NCBI GenBank assembly: GCA_943736015.1
Contig: OX031060.1
Span: 22,335,231 to 22,399,230, forward strand
Length of the DNA stretch: 64,000 bases
Origin: Tridacna crocea
Lineage: Eukaryota > Mollusca > Bivalvia > Cardiida > Cardiidae
Reading direction: 5' to 3'
In this document: one piece after another, positions 10,419 to 20,689 of the stretch
Layout: every line of letters starts with the position of its first letter
Numbering within the stretch: the first letter of the stretch is position 1
Program-made: the position numbers and the translations under genes
The notes under the pieces: generated by a model
Databases searched by the model: none
What the model was told of the DNA's origin: nothing
The model's input: only the letters and a program-made list of their open reading frames with translations

Positions 10419-10666
10419 TCCGGTGCATGCCCCAGCTTTACAACTTGGAGTAAGACGGGCGTATCTTGCGACAATTTGCCGCTCTTGTTCCCCAGTGTAT
10501 TCTACTCTTCTCCAGTGAAGTTTTAATTTTTGAGTCATATTTATTTTGTCATCTGCAAATGCTTTCAATTTGGTTAAGTCTAAAATTTTGTTATTTGGTA
10601 AGGAGTTAAATGACTCGGAATCATCTCTGGAAATTTGTATAATCAATAAGAACTGGGATTTGGTTT

Positions 10667-11043
10667 CTGGCTACGTTAGAAAACTTTGTGTTACTTGAAG
10701 AAATTACTCATTATGAGCAATTTTTCCTTTTTCTTCTATGTTTTCAAAGATGGTATTCCACTAGCTGAAAGCAGTCATCTGCATGTGGTAATGTTGTTAA
10801 ATTTGTTTCCAGTCTTAACTCTTTACCACACTAAAAAATTTTAGACCGGTCCAAATTGAAAGCATTTGCAGACGACAAAATAAAGGCGAGTAAAAAATAG
10901 AAATTTGTTCTAGGAAGGGTAGAAAACACTGTGGGAAAAGGAGAAAATGCTGGTTACCAGCATTTTCTCCTTTTCCCATAGTGTTTTCAAAAGGCTTCTT
11001 TCTTAGGGGCGTCAAAAGTAGGGATTGTGTGGTAATGGGTTAA
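10667..11043 (-). repeat. Eroded family B copy and full family A copy
   Basis: 10667-10799 is a decayed copy (TTACTCATTATGAGCAA hairpin tip, GTGGTAATGTTGTTAA end). 10815-11043 is intact: TTAACTCTTTACC to GGTAATGGGTTAA, hairpin arms CACTGTGGG/CCCATAGTG. Confidence 0.8.
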
Positions 11044-11083
11044 ACCCTCAATAATCTTACAAAATTGAAAAACGGGCATCTTA

Positions 11084-11565
11084 TTAACTTTTTACTAACA
11101 ACAGAAGTTTAGATTCATCTACATTTTCAGGTGACAAATCAAATGTGGCTTTAACCCTTTCCCAAACAATCCCTGGTTTTTATGACCCTGAGATGAAAGC
11201 CTTTTGAAAACATTGTGGCAAAAGGAAAAAATGCTGATAACCAGCATTTTCTACTTTTCACACAACTTTTTAATATTTGAGTTACGTTTATTTTGTCATC
11301 TGCAAATGCTTTCAATTTGGACCAATCTGACATTTTTTTGTTTGGTAAAGAGTTTTGCATTTCTATGGTATCTCTAATTGACCCTTGATAACAACAAGGA
11401 TGAAACCGTTTCTTATGTGTATATGACACCTTTTGATAGCATAGAAAACATGGTGACAAAAGGTGAAATTGCTCGTCATGAACAATTTCACCTTTCGTCA
11501 CAATATTTTCCAAAGGCTCCTAAAAGCAATGCGTAGAAATGAGTATCTATGGAGTAAAGGGTTAA
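11084..11565 (+). repeat. MITE cluster: fragment, family A, family C
   Basis: A truncated arm at 11084-11154; a '+' family A copy at 11151-11354 whose right end stops at AAAGAGTT; fused directly to a family C copy at 11355-11565 that lacks its left terminus. Family C signature: TCTATGGTATCTCTAATTG, hairpin with GGTGAAATTGCTCG, end GGAGTAAAGGGTTAA. Confidence 0.8.
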
Positions 11566-11589
11566 ATATATAAGTTTATTGTTCAAGAA

Positions 11590-11735
11590 AAACAGCAATG
11601 TTGGAAAAGAAGATAATTCTGGTTATCAGCAGTTTTTAGTGTAACAAATTTCTTTTTTGTAAATACTGTTGGAAAAGAAGAAAGTTCTTGATATCAGCAG
11701 CTTTTAGTGTATTAAAAAAAAATTTTTTTTTGTCA
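11590..11735. repeat. Two-unit tandem duplication before exon 6
   Basis: Two diverged units of about 70 bp, each with GTTGGAAAAGAAGA and a TATCAGCAG followed by TTTTTAGTGTA or CTTTTAGTGTA. They look MITE-derived; the second ends in the T-tract of the exon 6 acceptor. Confidence 0.55.
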
Positions 11736-11742
11736 ATTTCAG

Positions 11743-11876
11743 GGAAATATTATCCTGAAGATGAAGAAGATGAAGGTCCTGGAATCTCTACAATCATTGG
11801 TGAACATTTAACAAACATGACCAGAGCAATGAGTGTGGCTGTAACAACAAAAACCATGCTTGATGTTGAATCAAAG
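11743..11876 (+). CDS. DNAH5/8-like: Dynein heavy chain exon 6 (tail)
   Basis: 134 nt, completes A|GG (Arg), phase 0 out. Acceptor TGTCAATTTCAG, donor GTAGGA. It encodes KYYPEDEEDEGPGISTIIGE and then HLTNMTRAMSVAVTTKTMLD. The acidic insert ends here and the regular DHC_N1 helical repeat resumes. Confidence 0.85.
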
Positions 11877-11931
11877 GTAGGAAACTTAATTATATGGAGT
11901 TGCTTTACTTTTTGAGAACAAGAGAAAGGTC

Positions 11932-12714
11932 TTCTGCATATAACATAGATTGAGATCAGTATGCATATAATATGTAGTCTGATCTTCGAATTTTGGCCAG
12001 TTTGGTTGAACAACCAACAAACATAACTAGGCTAATTAGGTAGCTGTAGCAACTGAAACTATGCTCACTATTTAACTCTTTACCAAACGACAAATTTTTG
12101 GACTGGACCATATTCAAAGCATCTGCAGACAACAATTTAAATCTTTATATCATATATATAATTTTATATATATAATTTAATATCATGAATCCTAACTGTG
12201 ATAGGGTAGAAAATATTGTGGGAAAAGGAGAAAATGCTGGTTACCAGCATTTTCTGCTTTTTCCACAATATTTTCTACTTTTCTATTGTCAAGTTTCTGC
12301 ATATAACATAGATTGAGATCAGTATGCATGTAATATGTAGTCTGATCTTCGAATTTCCGCCACTTTGGTTGAACAACTATCGAACATGACCAGGATAATT
12401 AGGTGGTTGTAGCAACTGAAACTATGCTCACTGTTTAACTCTTTACCAAACGACAAAGTTTTTGACTTGGCCATATTCAAAGCATCTGCAGACAACGATT
12501 TTAATCTTGTAAATATCATGATTTCTGACTATGATAGGGTAGAAAATATTGTTGGAAAAGGAGAAAATGCTGGTTACAGCATTTTGTCCTTTTTCTACAA
12601 TGTTTTCTACTTTTCTATTGTCAAGTTTCAATTTTTGAGTCAATTTTATTTTGCGGTCAGCAACTGCTTTCAGTTTAGACAAGTGTAAAATTTTGTCGTT
12701 GGGTAAAGAGTTAG
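11932..12714 (-). repeat. Tandem segmental duplication containing two MITEs
   Basis: A unit of about 364 bp starts CATATAACATAGATTGAGAT at about 11937 and again at about 12300, each carrying a family A MITE (12072-about 12295, right end lost; 12435-12714, end GGTAAAGAGTTAG). The second MITE stops 16 bp before exon 7. An AT run (ATATATATA) separates the arms in the first copy. Confidence 0.82.
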
Positions 12715-12730
12715 ATTAATTATATTTCAG

Positions 12731-12867
12731 GACAAAGACAGATTTGATGACCACTATCAGAATTTCCAGACAATTGTTGGAGATCTTGAAAGATTCCTGG
12801 GTGCCTACCTACATGTCATCTTTATGAGGAAAATGAAAACACAACAAGGGCTGGATATTATTACAAG
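12731..12867 (+). CDS. DNAH5/8-like: Dynein heavy chain exon 7 (tail)
   Basis: 137 nt, phase 0 in, ends with AG of an Arg codon. Acceptor TATATTTCAG, donor GTTTGT. It encodes DKDRFDDHYQNFQTIVGDLE, then RFLGAYLHVIFMRKMKTQQG. The pattern F-x-x-x-Y-x-x-F-x-x-x-V-x-x-L-E-R-x-L-G-A is the classic DHC_N1 segment. Confidence 0.92.
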
Positions 12868-13151
12868 GTTTGTATCGTTGTGTTCAAGGGTGATAGTGAG
12901 GCGGGATAGAATAGGGAATGGGATGGGAAAAAAATTGTCGATTGAATGGAATGGACTAGCAGGATATTCCAGGATGTTCACATCCTGTGTCAGTGATGCT
13001 GTTTAAATTAACTCAAACTTAATTAAAATGTAGAGTGCAATCAGTGATGCAGCTTTCCAAGATCTAAATCATGGAAAGGAAATTGAATGAATTATCATTA
13101 ACCTAAGTCTGATCTTGCTTCTATATCAGACAAACACCTTTCTTTTTTTGA

Positions 13152-14149
13152 TACCGTAATTTGCGTATATTTTGGGACACCCAAAGAATTGGGACACCAT
13201 CAAAAATCACGAAAATAATTATTTTTCATGACCCAAAAATTTGGGACATACTAAAAATTGCAAAGCAAGATCGGTAATTTTTTGTTCCAAAGAATTGGGA
13301 CAGTGAATATCTTATTTAATTTTCTTTTTTCAATCCGTTGATAGGCCTACCCTTTGCAAATATTTATTTCTCGTAGTTTTATTTTTACGCTCGTAACGTC
13401 GTAAGCATGCTTCCCAACTCTCCCCATTTCAATGGGAATTACCCGATCCAAGACGAAAAACCCGATCACCTGATTGTCTAATGTAAACCCCAATTCAAAA
13501 AGAAATCCGACGTAACTGTAAAAAGGGTGTGACAAACTTCTATCCAAGATCCATAACATGTATAACGTGTGTGTACATCAGGTTAACAAGAGTTGACACG
13601 CGTGTATTTTACGGTCAGTCGAGTTTGTTATTTATAAATAGAAATCTAGGTACACAGTTTTACCCAAGGTTTATCGATCGAAGATCGACGAACTAATCAA
13701 ATTTGAGAACGGTCCGAGCAGGTACTTGTCAAAAGTGCAGTTAACGTCGTTCACCTCGCGTACATGTAAGCAGGTAAAATATGTTGTGAATTTTTTCTAC
13801 AAACGCAAAATAACATCTTTATTGATATTCCAAGATGCAAACAAAAATGAGTGAAAAGTTCATAATCAAGGAAAATCACGAGCTCTTAGTGCTCAAACTG
13901 ATCGGTGGAATTCCAATCAGTCTAAAAATAGACCAACCTGCAAACCTGACATCAATCACGTTGCATTATTTCAACGTCGGCAATATTCGACGTGTTAGCG
14001 GCGAGTGACTTTCACTTTGACAGACCGTCTTGTTTGACCATAAGTTTTGGGACAGCTGACAGAATAATTATTTTTTGTAGACCAAAGTATTGGGACACGA
14101 AAAAAAATAATTATTTTTTGCTGTCCCAAAATTTAAGCATATTACGGTA
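13152..14149. mobile_element. 1-kb inverted-terminal element T1 (TACCGTA ends)
   Basis: Left end TACCGTAATTTGCGTATATT with TTTTGGGACAC following; right end TGTCCCAAAATTTAAGCATA followed by TTACGGTA. Complementarity continues inwards (ATAATTATTTTTC, GGGACA blocks). Outer TA suggests a TA target, as in Tc1/mariner-like elements. No transposase frame seen; non-autonomous. Confidence 0.8.
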
Positions 14150-14729
14150 ATTCATTAATAGAATAAGACTGGTTTACCCTTTATTAGAGTGAAGTACAGT
14201 GGATGGCTGTTGTAAATACAGGCCTGGTGAAAGTCATAGTTGGGTTCTGTATTACATTTAATACAAGTAGTTTTATACCTCCAGAAGATTGGAGTACACA
14301 TTCGACTCTTCTGTTTGAAGAAAAAAATATCAGGATGATGTAAACTGTAGCATTTTTTTATCACCTGCTGCTTACAGCTGCTGATCACACCACATCAAGC
14401 AGCAACTTGGATGGGATTGTCTTATCTGTCAAAAATTGCAGTCAAGCTTTCTGTCAGAACTGGCTTAATGACTTTACTGGATTGAAGTGTAAAGGGGAAA
14501 TGTATATTGTAATCTGTGCTTGAAGATGAAGAGACCCATTTATTTCAACCCCTATAAGTAAAGAAATGACCCCCAGACAAGGGGTCACAATGAACCCAAA
14601 TTTTTAATGATGAAAGAAAACCCTGGGCTAGAATGGGACAGGAAGGAAAGAGGGGAAGGAGGAAAGGATTTTTAAATCTGATGATTTTACATATGAACAT
14701 CTGTCATCAGTATATTAGTAGTGTAATGA
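14150..14729. other. Intron 7 stretch without recognisable feature
   Basis: No exon, no shared repeat. A purine-rich run (GGAAAGAGGGGAAGGAGG) near 14645 is the only local peculiarity. Confidence 0.45.
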
Positions 14730-14838
14730 CTTGGGGGTCATCAAAAGTAGGGATTGTGTAGTAAAGGGTTAACCCTTTACCACACAATCCCTACTTTTGG
14801 CGACCCCGGAGAAAATCTGTTAAAAACTTTTATTTGCT
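14730..14838. repeat. Two MITE end fragments sharing one TTAA, next to exon 8
   Basis: A right end (AAAGTAGGGATTGTGTAG to GGGTTAA, TTAA 14769-14772) and a left arm (CCCTTTACCACACAATCCC) run almost to the exon 8 acceptor, so part of the acceptor context is transposon-derived. Confidence 0.75.
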
Positions 14839-14844
14839 TTTCAG

Positions 14845-14965
14845 ACTTCAGCCAATTCAGACTAGACCTGGGGTCAGAGCAACCCTGGCAGAAAAGTTTG
14901 TAGAGATCTTTAACTGGTATGAGACTGACCTTGAAGAAGTTCAAGAAATATATGAACAACATAAG
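14845..14965 (+). CDS. DNAH5/8-like: Dynein heavy chain exon 8 (tail)
   Basis: 121 nt, completes AG|A (Arg), phase 0 out. Acceptor TTTGCTTTTCAG, donor GTAAGT. It encodes LQPIQTRPGVRATLAEKFVE and then NWYETDLEEVQEIYEQHK, the DHC_N1 segment just ahead of the PP-x-AGAI block. Confidence 0.92.
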
Positions 14966-15154
14966 GTAAGTGCCAAATCAGAACCTAAAAACCAGTTCAT
15001 AAGGGTATTTAAACTACTTGTAGTCGTTACAATTCACAAACTTTTACTGTTCAGTGACAGTTACCTAAAATTTTACCAGAGAAGAAGATGCAATAAACAT
15101 GAACAACTGGAGCTGACTCCTTTCATTGTTTATCTGGATTAATAAATTGCGGAA

Positions 15155-15205
15155 ACAGGTGAAATTGCTCGTAGCAATCAATTTCTCCTCTTTGTTACAG
15201 TCCAT
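15155..15205. repeat. Decayed MITE hairpin
   Basis: GGTGAAATTGCTCG followed by CAATTTCTCC; only the palindrome of a family C/B copy is left. Confidence 0.5.
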
Positions 15206-15399
15206 TCTCTCATGTTCAGATCAAGTTGTAATTGAGGTTCTTTTTATCAATATTTCTCATGCATGTATTTCTTTTCAAAACTGAAACAACAAACTGTTTT
15301 TAGTACAAAATGTACCACTGGGCAGTAAAGCTAGCTGTCTGGTGATTATTTAGATTTCAGAAAACTTAGGCTTATAGATAGTAATAAGACTAGGACAGA

Positions 15400-15853
15400 T
15401 TAAGCCTTCCCCATACAATCCCTGGTTTTCATGACCCTGAGGGAAAGCCTTCTGAAAACATTGTGGGAAAAAGAGAAAATACTGGTAACCAGCATTTTTT
15501 GTTCTTCCCACAATGTTTTCTTCCCTTCCCAAGACAAGTTTCAATGTTATAGTCTCATTAATTTGGTCGTCTGCAAATGCTTCCAATTTGGACTAGTCTA
15601 AAATTATGTCATTTGATAAAGAGGTAACTCTTTACCACCAACAGAATCTTAGACTGGTCCAAATTGAAAGCATTTGTAGACGACCAAATTAAAGTGACTG
15701 AAGAATTGAAACTGGACTTTAGAAGAGAAGAAAATATTGTGAGAAAAGAAGAAAATGCTGGTTACCAGCATTTTCTCCTTTGCCCACAGTGTTTTCAGAG
15801 GGCTTCTTCCTTTGGGGTTGTTAAAACCAGGGATTGTTTGGTAAAGTGTTTAA
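15400..15853. repeat. Two stacked family A MITEs abutting exon 9
   Basis: A '+' copy at 15400-15627 and a '-' copy at 15624-15853 share a mutated GTAA. The second ends GTAAAGTGTTTAA only 17 bp before exon 9. The palindrome in copy 1 is imperfect (AAATACTGG/CCAGCATTTTTT). Confidence 0.82.
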
Positions 15854-15870
15854 CTATTTTGCTTTTACAG

Positions 15871-16175
15871 GAGAACCCACAACTAGTCAGAAATGCACCA
15901 CCTGTAGCTGGGGCAATCCACTGGTCAAGACAGTTACTAAAGAGGATTGAAGACCCAATGAAAGTCTTTCGAGACAACAAATCCATCACCCAGCTTGGTG
16001 ACTTTGGAAGGATAGTTCGTATCTATAATAGACTTGCAACTGCCCTGGTCACTTTTGAGAGCTTATGGTTCACTCAATGGAAAGGAAGAATTGACCAAGC
16101 TAGAAATGGACTCAGAGCTACACTGTTTGTTCATCACCCTGTCACAAATGACATTGTTGTGAATGCAGATGAAAG
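15871..16175 (+). CDS. DNAH5/8-like: Dynein heavy chain exon 9 (tail, DHC_N1 core)
   Basis: 305 nt, phase 0 in, ends with AG of Arg. Acceptor GCTTTTACAG, donor GTAAAA. It encodes ENPQLVRNAPPVAGAIHWSR, QLLKRIEDPMKVFRDNKSIT, then the R-x-Y-N-R-x-A-x-x-L-x-x-F-E block ending in NDIVVNADER. The PP-x-AGA-x-x-W-x-R-Q-L-x-x-R-I motif is diagnostic of axonemal heavy-chain tails and is closest in wording to DNAH5/8. Confidence 0.95.
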
Positions 16176-16315
16176 GTAAAAAAATGTTACTCATCTTGGA
16201 TTTTTTAATTTATTTTTCTTCTGAAAAGGTTTTGGACATAGGCTTTTAAAATTTATAAATGTCTGAATGTAGTCTTGTGTGATAACTTGAGTAGAAAATT
16301 GTTTCTACGAAGGAT

Positions 16316-16510
16316 AACAGAGCTCCAGATAAGAAGGAGTGATGATAATTCTAAATCCATTAATTTTCTTCTAAACCCTATTGTGAGCACTCACTAGAAT
16401 CGTCTCAACAACACAATTCTAATAAGTACCCACAACATAGGGTTATTTGAGAATAGTGAATATTTTTAATTCTGAAATCAAAATCACTCCCTCTATCTTG
16501 AGCTCTGCAA
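16316..16510. repeat. Palindromic repeat R2, copy 2
   Basis: Ends GAGCTCCAGATAAGAAGGAG and CACTCCCTCTATCTTGAGCT; centre CACTCACTAGAATCGTCTC facing TAAGTACCCACAACATAGGG. About 190 bp, pairing with 2667-2858. Confidence 0.75.
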
Positions 16511-16677
16511 TAAATTTAGGAAGGTTATTTCTCTTGTCCCACAGTGATATTGTAGGTATTCAATTATGTGTGACATCTTTGCTCATTTTTATTATCAATT
16601 TTTACCTAAATACTCTCTCAAAGACATCTTATTCAAATGCGTTTGATTCAGTTTTAAGACAGTATTTTTCATTTCAG

Positions 16678-16937
16678 GGTGCTGGAATTGATCCATGAAG
16701 CCAAATGGTTGACTCGTCTTGGGATCCAGATTCCCGAGTCAGCTGCAGCCATCATGGCCCAAGAGTCCAGGTTCAAGAACTACAAGAGCCATTTGGAACT
16801 TGTACTGAATGAGTATAAACAAGTCTGCAGCTCTATACCTGAGCCATTGAGAAACTTGTTCACACCACATACAGAACATGTAAACCAGCAGTTACAGCCA
16901 GGTCTGAACACACTAGCTTGGAACAGTATGAACATAG
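16678..16937 (+). CDS. DNAH5/8-like: Dynein heavy chain exon 10 (tail)
   Basis: 260 nt, completes AG|G (Arg), ends with one base of Asp. Acceptor TTCATTTCAG, donor GTAAGA. It encodes VLELIHEAKWLTRLGIQIPE, ESRFKNYKSHLELVLNEYKQ and LQPGLNTLAWNSMNI. The closing LQPGL-x-x-L-x-W-x-S-x-NI motif is a reliable DHC_N1 landmark. Confidence 0.95.
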
Positions 16938-16952
16938 GTAAGACAGCCAAGT

Positions 16953-18190
16953 TTAACTCTTTACCATACAACAAAATTTTACCCTTGTCAAAATTCAAAG
17001 CATTACCAGACCACAAAATAAATGTAGCTCAAAATTGAATTTTGTATTGGATAGGGTAGAAAACATTGTGGGAAAAGGAGAAAATGCTGGTTACCAGCAT
17101 TTTCTCCTTTTCCCTCAGTGTTTTCCAAAGGCTTTCTTTCTCAGGGTCGTTAAAAGTTGGGAGTTAAATCTTTACCATACAACAAAAATTTACCCTTGTC
17201 AAAATTCAAAGCATTTGCAGACCACAAAATTAAATGTGACTTAAAAACTGAAATTTGTTTTGGGAAGGGTAGAAAACATTGTGGGAAATGGAGAAAATGC
17301 AGGTTACCAACATTTTCTTCTTTTCCCTCATTGTTTTTCAAAGGCTTCTCTCTCAGGGTCGTTAAAAGTCGGGATTGTGTGGTAATGGGTTAACCCTTTA
17401 CCTGACGACGAAATGTTAGACAGGTCTGAATTGAGAAAATTTGCAGACGACAGAATAAATGTGATTCAAATATAGAAATTTGTTTCCAGAAGGACAGAAA
17501 ACATTGTGATAAAAGGAGAAAATGCTGGCTACCAGCATTTTCTTCTTTTCCCACAATGTTTTCAAATGGCTTGATCCACAGAGTTGTTAAAATTTGGGAT
17601 TGTTTCATAAAGGGTTAATTCTGTACAAAACAATCTTTTGTTTTAACCGTTTACCACACAACAAAATTTTGGACCAAACCAAGCTGAAAGCATTTGTCAA
17701 CAATTCAAAGTCAACAATTTAACCCTTGACCAAACAATCCCTAGTTTTTAAGACCATGACATAGAAGGCTTTTGAAACATTGCGGGAAAAGGAGAAAATG
17801 CTGGTAAACAGCATTTTCTCCTTTTCCCATAATGTTTTCTACCCTGCTAAAAAAACAAATTTCAATTTTTGAGTTGTGTTTATTTTGTGATCTGCAAGTG
17901 CTTTCAATTTGGACCAGTCTAAAATTTTGTCATTTGGTTAAGAGTTAAATGTTACTCAAATGATGATTTCTGTCTTTGTTAGGATAGAAAACATTGTGGA
18001 AAAAGGAGAAAATACTGGTTACCAGCATTTTCTCCTTTTCCCACAATGCTTTCAAAAGCCATCCTTCCCAGAGTGGTAAAAACCAGGAACCGTTTTGTAA
18101 AGGGTTAAGTCTCTGATGAAGTGGCTTATGAAAACAATTTTTGGGAAATGGGGAAATGCTGGTATGTAACTGTTTTCTGTTCTTGCAAAG
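16953..18190. repeat. Stack of six family A MITEs plus fragments
   Basis: Units at 16953-17167(-), 17164-17393(-), 17390-17618(-), 17643-about 17720(-, truncated), 17719-17948(+) and 17945-18108(-, left end missing), then a fragment to about 18190. Four junctions share one TTAA. Palindromes are intact in the units at 16953, 17390, 17719 and 17945. Confidence 0.82.
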
Positions 18191-18261
18191 TAAAAATCTA
18201 CTGCTGTGACCAACAAGTAGTAGCATCATACTAACACCCCAAAAGGAGCATTCAGACATTT

Positions 18262-18335
18262 GCTGTCAGTGTTGATCGTGGTCAGACTGCATATAATATG
18301 CATTCCGATCTTTACACTGTCTGCTCTACAGTAAC
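18262..18335. repeat. MITE family 2 fragment
   Basis: Carries GGTCAGACTGCATATAATA and TGCATTCCGATCTTTACACT, the palindromic core of family 2. Confidence 0.55.
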
Positions 18336-18371
18336 CATAAAATTGCAATTATTTGGCTTTCATTTCTAGAC

Positions 18372-18820
18372 TTCAGCTCTTTCCCAAACAACAAATTTTG
18401 GTCTCTAAGAAATTCAAAGCACTCACAAGACAACAAATTTAATGTAGATCAAATGCTAATTCTGTCTCGGATAAAGTGGAAACCATTGTGGGAAAAAAGA
18501 AAAATTTCCCACCAGCATTTTCTCCTTTTCCCACAATGTTTTCAAAAGCGTACTCCTTAACCCTTTCCCAAACAAGCCCTTGTTTTTATGTGTCTGCAGT
18601 TCAAGTCTTTTGAAAACACTGGGAAAAGGGGAAATTACTCATAATGAGCAATTTCTCCTTTTCCCACAGTGTTTTCCACCCATTTGGAGAACTTTCTGCC
18701 ATTTTTATCAAATTTGAAATTGTCGTCTGCAAACTCTTTGAGTTTGGAAGAGTCTAAAATTTGTCGTTTGGGAAAGGGTTAAGGGGCATTGAAACTCTAG
18801 CTTGTGTGGCAAAGAGTTAA
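18372..18820. repeat. MITE pair (A-type then family B) plus end remnant
   Basis: 18372-18560 '-' (left target TTCA, right arm cut at AAAGCGTACTCC). 18557-18782 family B '+' (CCCTTTCCCAAACAAGCCC, hairpin GAAATTACTCATAATGAGC, end GGGAAAGGGTTAA). A right-end remnant with GTGTGGCAAAGAGTTAA ends at 18820. Confidence 0.8.
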
Positions 18821-19531
18821 GTGGCTATTGTCTGTGTTTGTAAATATTTAGTGCTGTGTTTCATACTGATATCATATTATGTGCCACTGTCAAACAAACA
18901 TCTTGTATTTCAGATTTCAGGAGTTAGATTGTGTGTTAGAATAGGTAATTGATCCATATATAGAGTAAAACTATTGTATAAATGATGAGCTATTTTGTCA
19001 AAGTCAAAACACTGCATTTTGTTCTGTGTTACAAAGTTTCATAAGACATACAACATTATTATATGTTGGCTTTCACAAGCATGGTTCATTCCACATACAC
19101 AAATCAGCACTTTTGATGATCCCATGTAGTTATGCTTGTTTATTTTTAGGCATTCTTCTCGTTTTTAGAAAGATTCCACCAAATAGTTGTTGTCAGAACT
19201 TTTATATGATATTGTAAACTTTAAACATTTACCAAGCAATCATATTTCATTACTCTGAGGGTGAAGCTTTTGTTAGCTCGGTGGGAATGGCAAAACATCT
19301 GGTTGCCCATATTTTATGCATTTTTTATGATGCTCTCTGCCCTTGCGCAGAGATATCACATCTTTTGAGCCACATTGTCAGCCAATGCTTACATTGTTCA
19401 CACTTATAAAGTTATTGTGTGTTGTATGGTATACAGTAAAGAGTATATTTACTGATTGCAACATACTTAAACTTCTTTAACACATTAATCATCATTCAAG
19501 TCAAGTCACATTCTAATAAACTGTTATTATA
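18821..19531. other. Intron 10 stretch, mostly featureless
   Basis: Only a decayed MITE left arm at about 19218-19300 (ACATTTACCAAGCAATC, GGTGAAGCTTTTGTTAG) is recognisable. Confidence 0.45.
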
Positions 19532-19915
19532 TCCCCGCAAAACAAATGTTTTCGGGGGTATACTGGAATCGGCCTGTCTTTCCGTGTGTCCGTCCTTCCA
19601 TGAGTCTGTGTGTCCATCCTTGTGTCTGTCCATGTGTCAGTCTGTGTACAAAATACTAGTAATTTTGTGTCACTAACTCCTGGTAATTGTATTGAAACTT
19701 TGCACATATATTGATCATATATTGAAGATTTGCAAAACACAATTTTCAAGTGTCAACTCTTCCTGGTTGAGGAATTATCCCCCCTTGAACTTGACACTTT
19801 TTTCTGTCAAAGCAATTGGTGGGGGTATTAAGTCACATTTAGTGACAGCTCTAGCTGTGACATTTGTCAAAGGCAGTGCCACTATAAGAGCAAGAATAAA
19901 TGTTCACTATTGAAT
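19532..19915. repeat. Dispersed repeat R5, long copy
   Basis: Starts ATATCCCCGCAAAACAAATG, continues with a Cys-codon-like TGTGTGTCC-rich tract and ends AAGTCACATTTAGTGACAGC. A shorter relative lies at 39157-39312. This type of repeat is common in bivalve genomes (general knowledge). Confidence 0.7.
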
Positions 19916-20020
19916 TCTGAAGAGCATGTATGGTATTTTGTGCAAAACTGAAGGAAATAAACCCAATTTTTCTCAACAAATGAGTTTTTCCACTAGCACT
20001 TAGATATTTTCTTTTTGCAG

Positions 20021-20175
20021 ATGCATTTTTACACCAGATACACTCTGCCACATCGAAGTTGAAATCCATGCAGAAACAGGTGGAGGATGTTATGGAGAAC
20101 AAAGTGTTCAAAACACTGGACACCATCTCAAACTTTTATCTGTTTGACTATGAGCAAGCAGTCTCAAAGTCATGG
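20021..20175 (+). CDS. DNAH5/8-like: Dynein heavy chain exon 11 (tail)
   Basis: 155 nt, completes G|AT (Asp), phase 0 out. Acceptor TTCTTTTTGCAG, donor GTAAGT. It encodes DAFLHQIHSATSKLKSMQKQ, VEDVMENKVFKTLDTISNFY and LFDYEQAVSKSW, matching the family pattern after the LQPGL motif. A MITE begins 5 bp inside the intron. Confidence 0.9.
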
Positions 20176-20180
20176 GTAAG

Positions 20181-20581
20181 TTAACCCTTTACCAAACAAT
20201 TAACAATCCTGGGTTTTTATGACCCAAGGAAAGAAGCCTTCTAAAAATACTGTTGGAAAAGAAGATGCTGATAACCAGCTTTTTCTCCTTTTCTAAGAGA
20301 ATTTTCTACCCATCTCCGAAAACATATTTCAATTTTTTAAGTCTAAAATTATGTTGTTTGGTAAAGAGTTTACTCATTACCAAACAACGAAATTTTGTGT
20401 TTGTCCAAATCGAAATCATTTGCAGACGACAAAATTAAAGTAACTGAAAATTTGAAATTTGTTTTGTAAAGGGTAGAAAACACTGTAGGAAAAGAGGAAA
20501 TGCCAGCATTTTCTCCTCTTCCCATAATGTTTTCTTCTTTTTGAGGGTCTTCAAAAATAGGATTGTGTGGTAGTGGGTTAA
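20181..20581. repeat. Two stacked family A MITEs starting at the exon 11 donor
   Basis: 20181-20372 '+' (TTAACCCTTTACC; the TTAA follows GTAAG of the donor) and 20369-20581 '-' (end GGTAGTGGGTTAA). The first T of the target TTAA is also the sixth base of the splice donor. Confidence 0.85.
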
Positions 20582-20689
20582 ACTTTAATATTTATCTTGC
20601 TGAGTTTAGAGCTCTGAAATGAAAGGCACAACTGTAGTTACTTTTGCAGAAAGTAAAGACCAAATTAAAACTGTACAGAACACAGAATT

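Larger units (their letters stand above)
9241..10490. mobile_element. Pearl/HINE-like (Helentron-type) element with core tandem array
   Basis: Starts with a hairpin, ATACGCCCGTC facing GACGGGACGTAT, followed by a GGGC microsatellite, a 156-bp tandem array, then GACGGGCGTAT at 10454-10464 (inverted match to the start) and a tail ending near CGCTCTTGTT. Subterminal inverted repeats plus a microsatellite plus a core array of about 160 bp match what is known of bivalve pearl elements and Helentron-associated HINEs. The exact right border is uncertain by about 20 bp. Confidence 0.7.
9132..10609 (+). repeat. MITE family A split by a nested element
   Basis: Left part 9132-9240 (TTAGTCCTTCACC, AACAATCCCTGG, left hairpin arm, tip and start of right arm). 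Right part about 10491-10609 (TTCCCCAGTGTATTCTAC to GGTAAGGAGTTAA). The interruption falls in the right arm of the palindrome. Confidence 0.85.
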
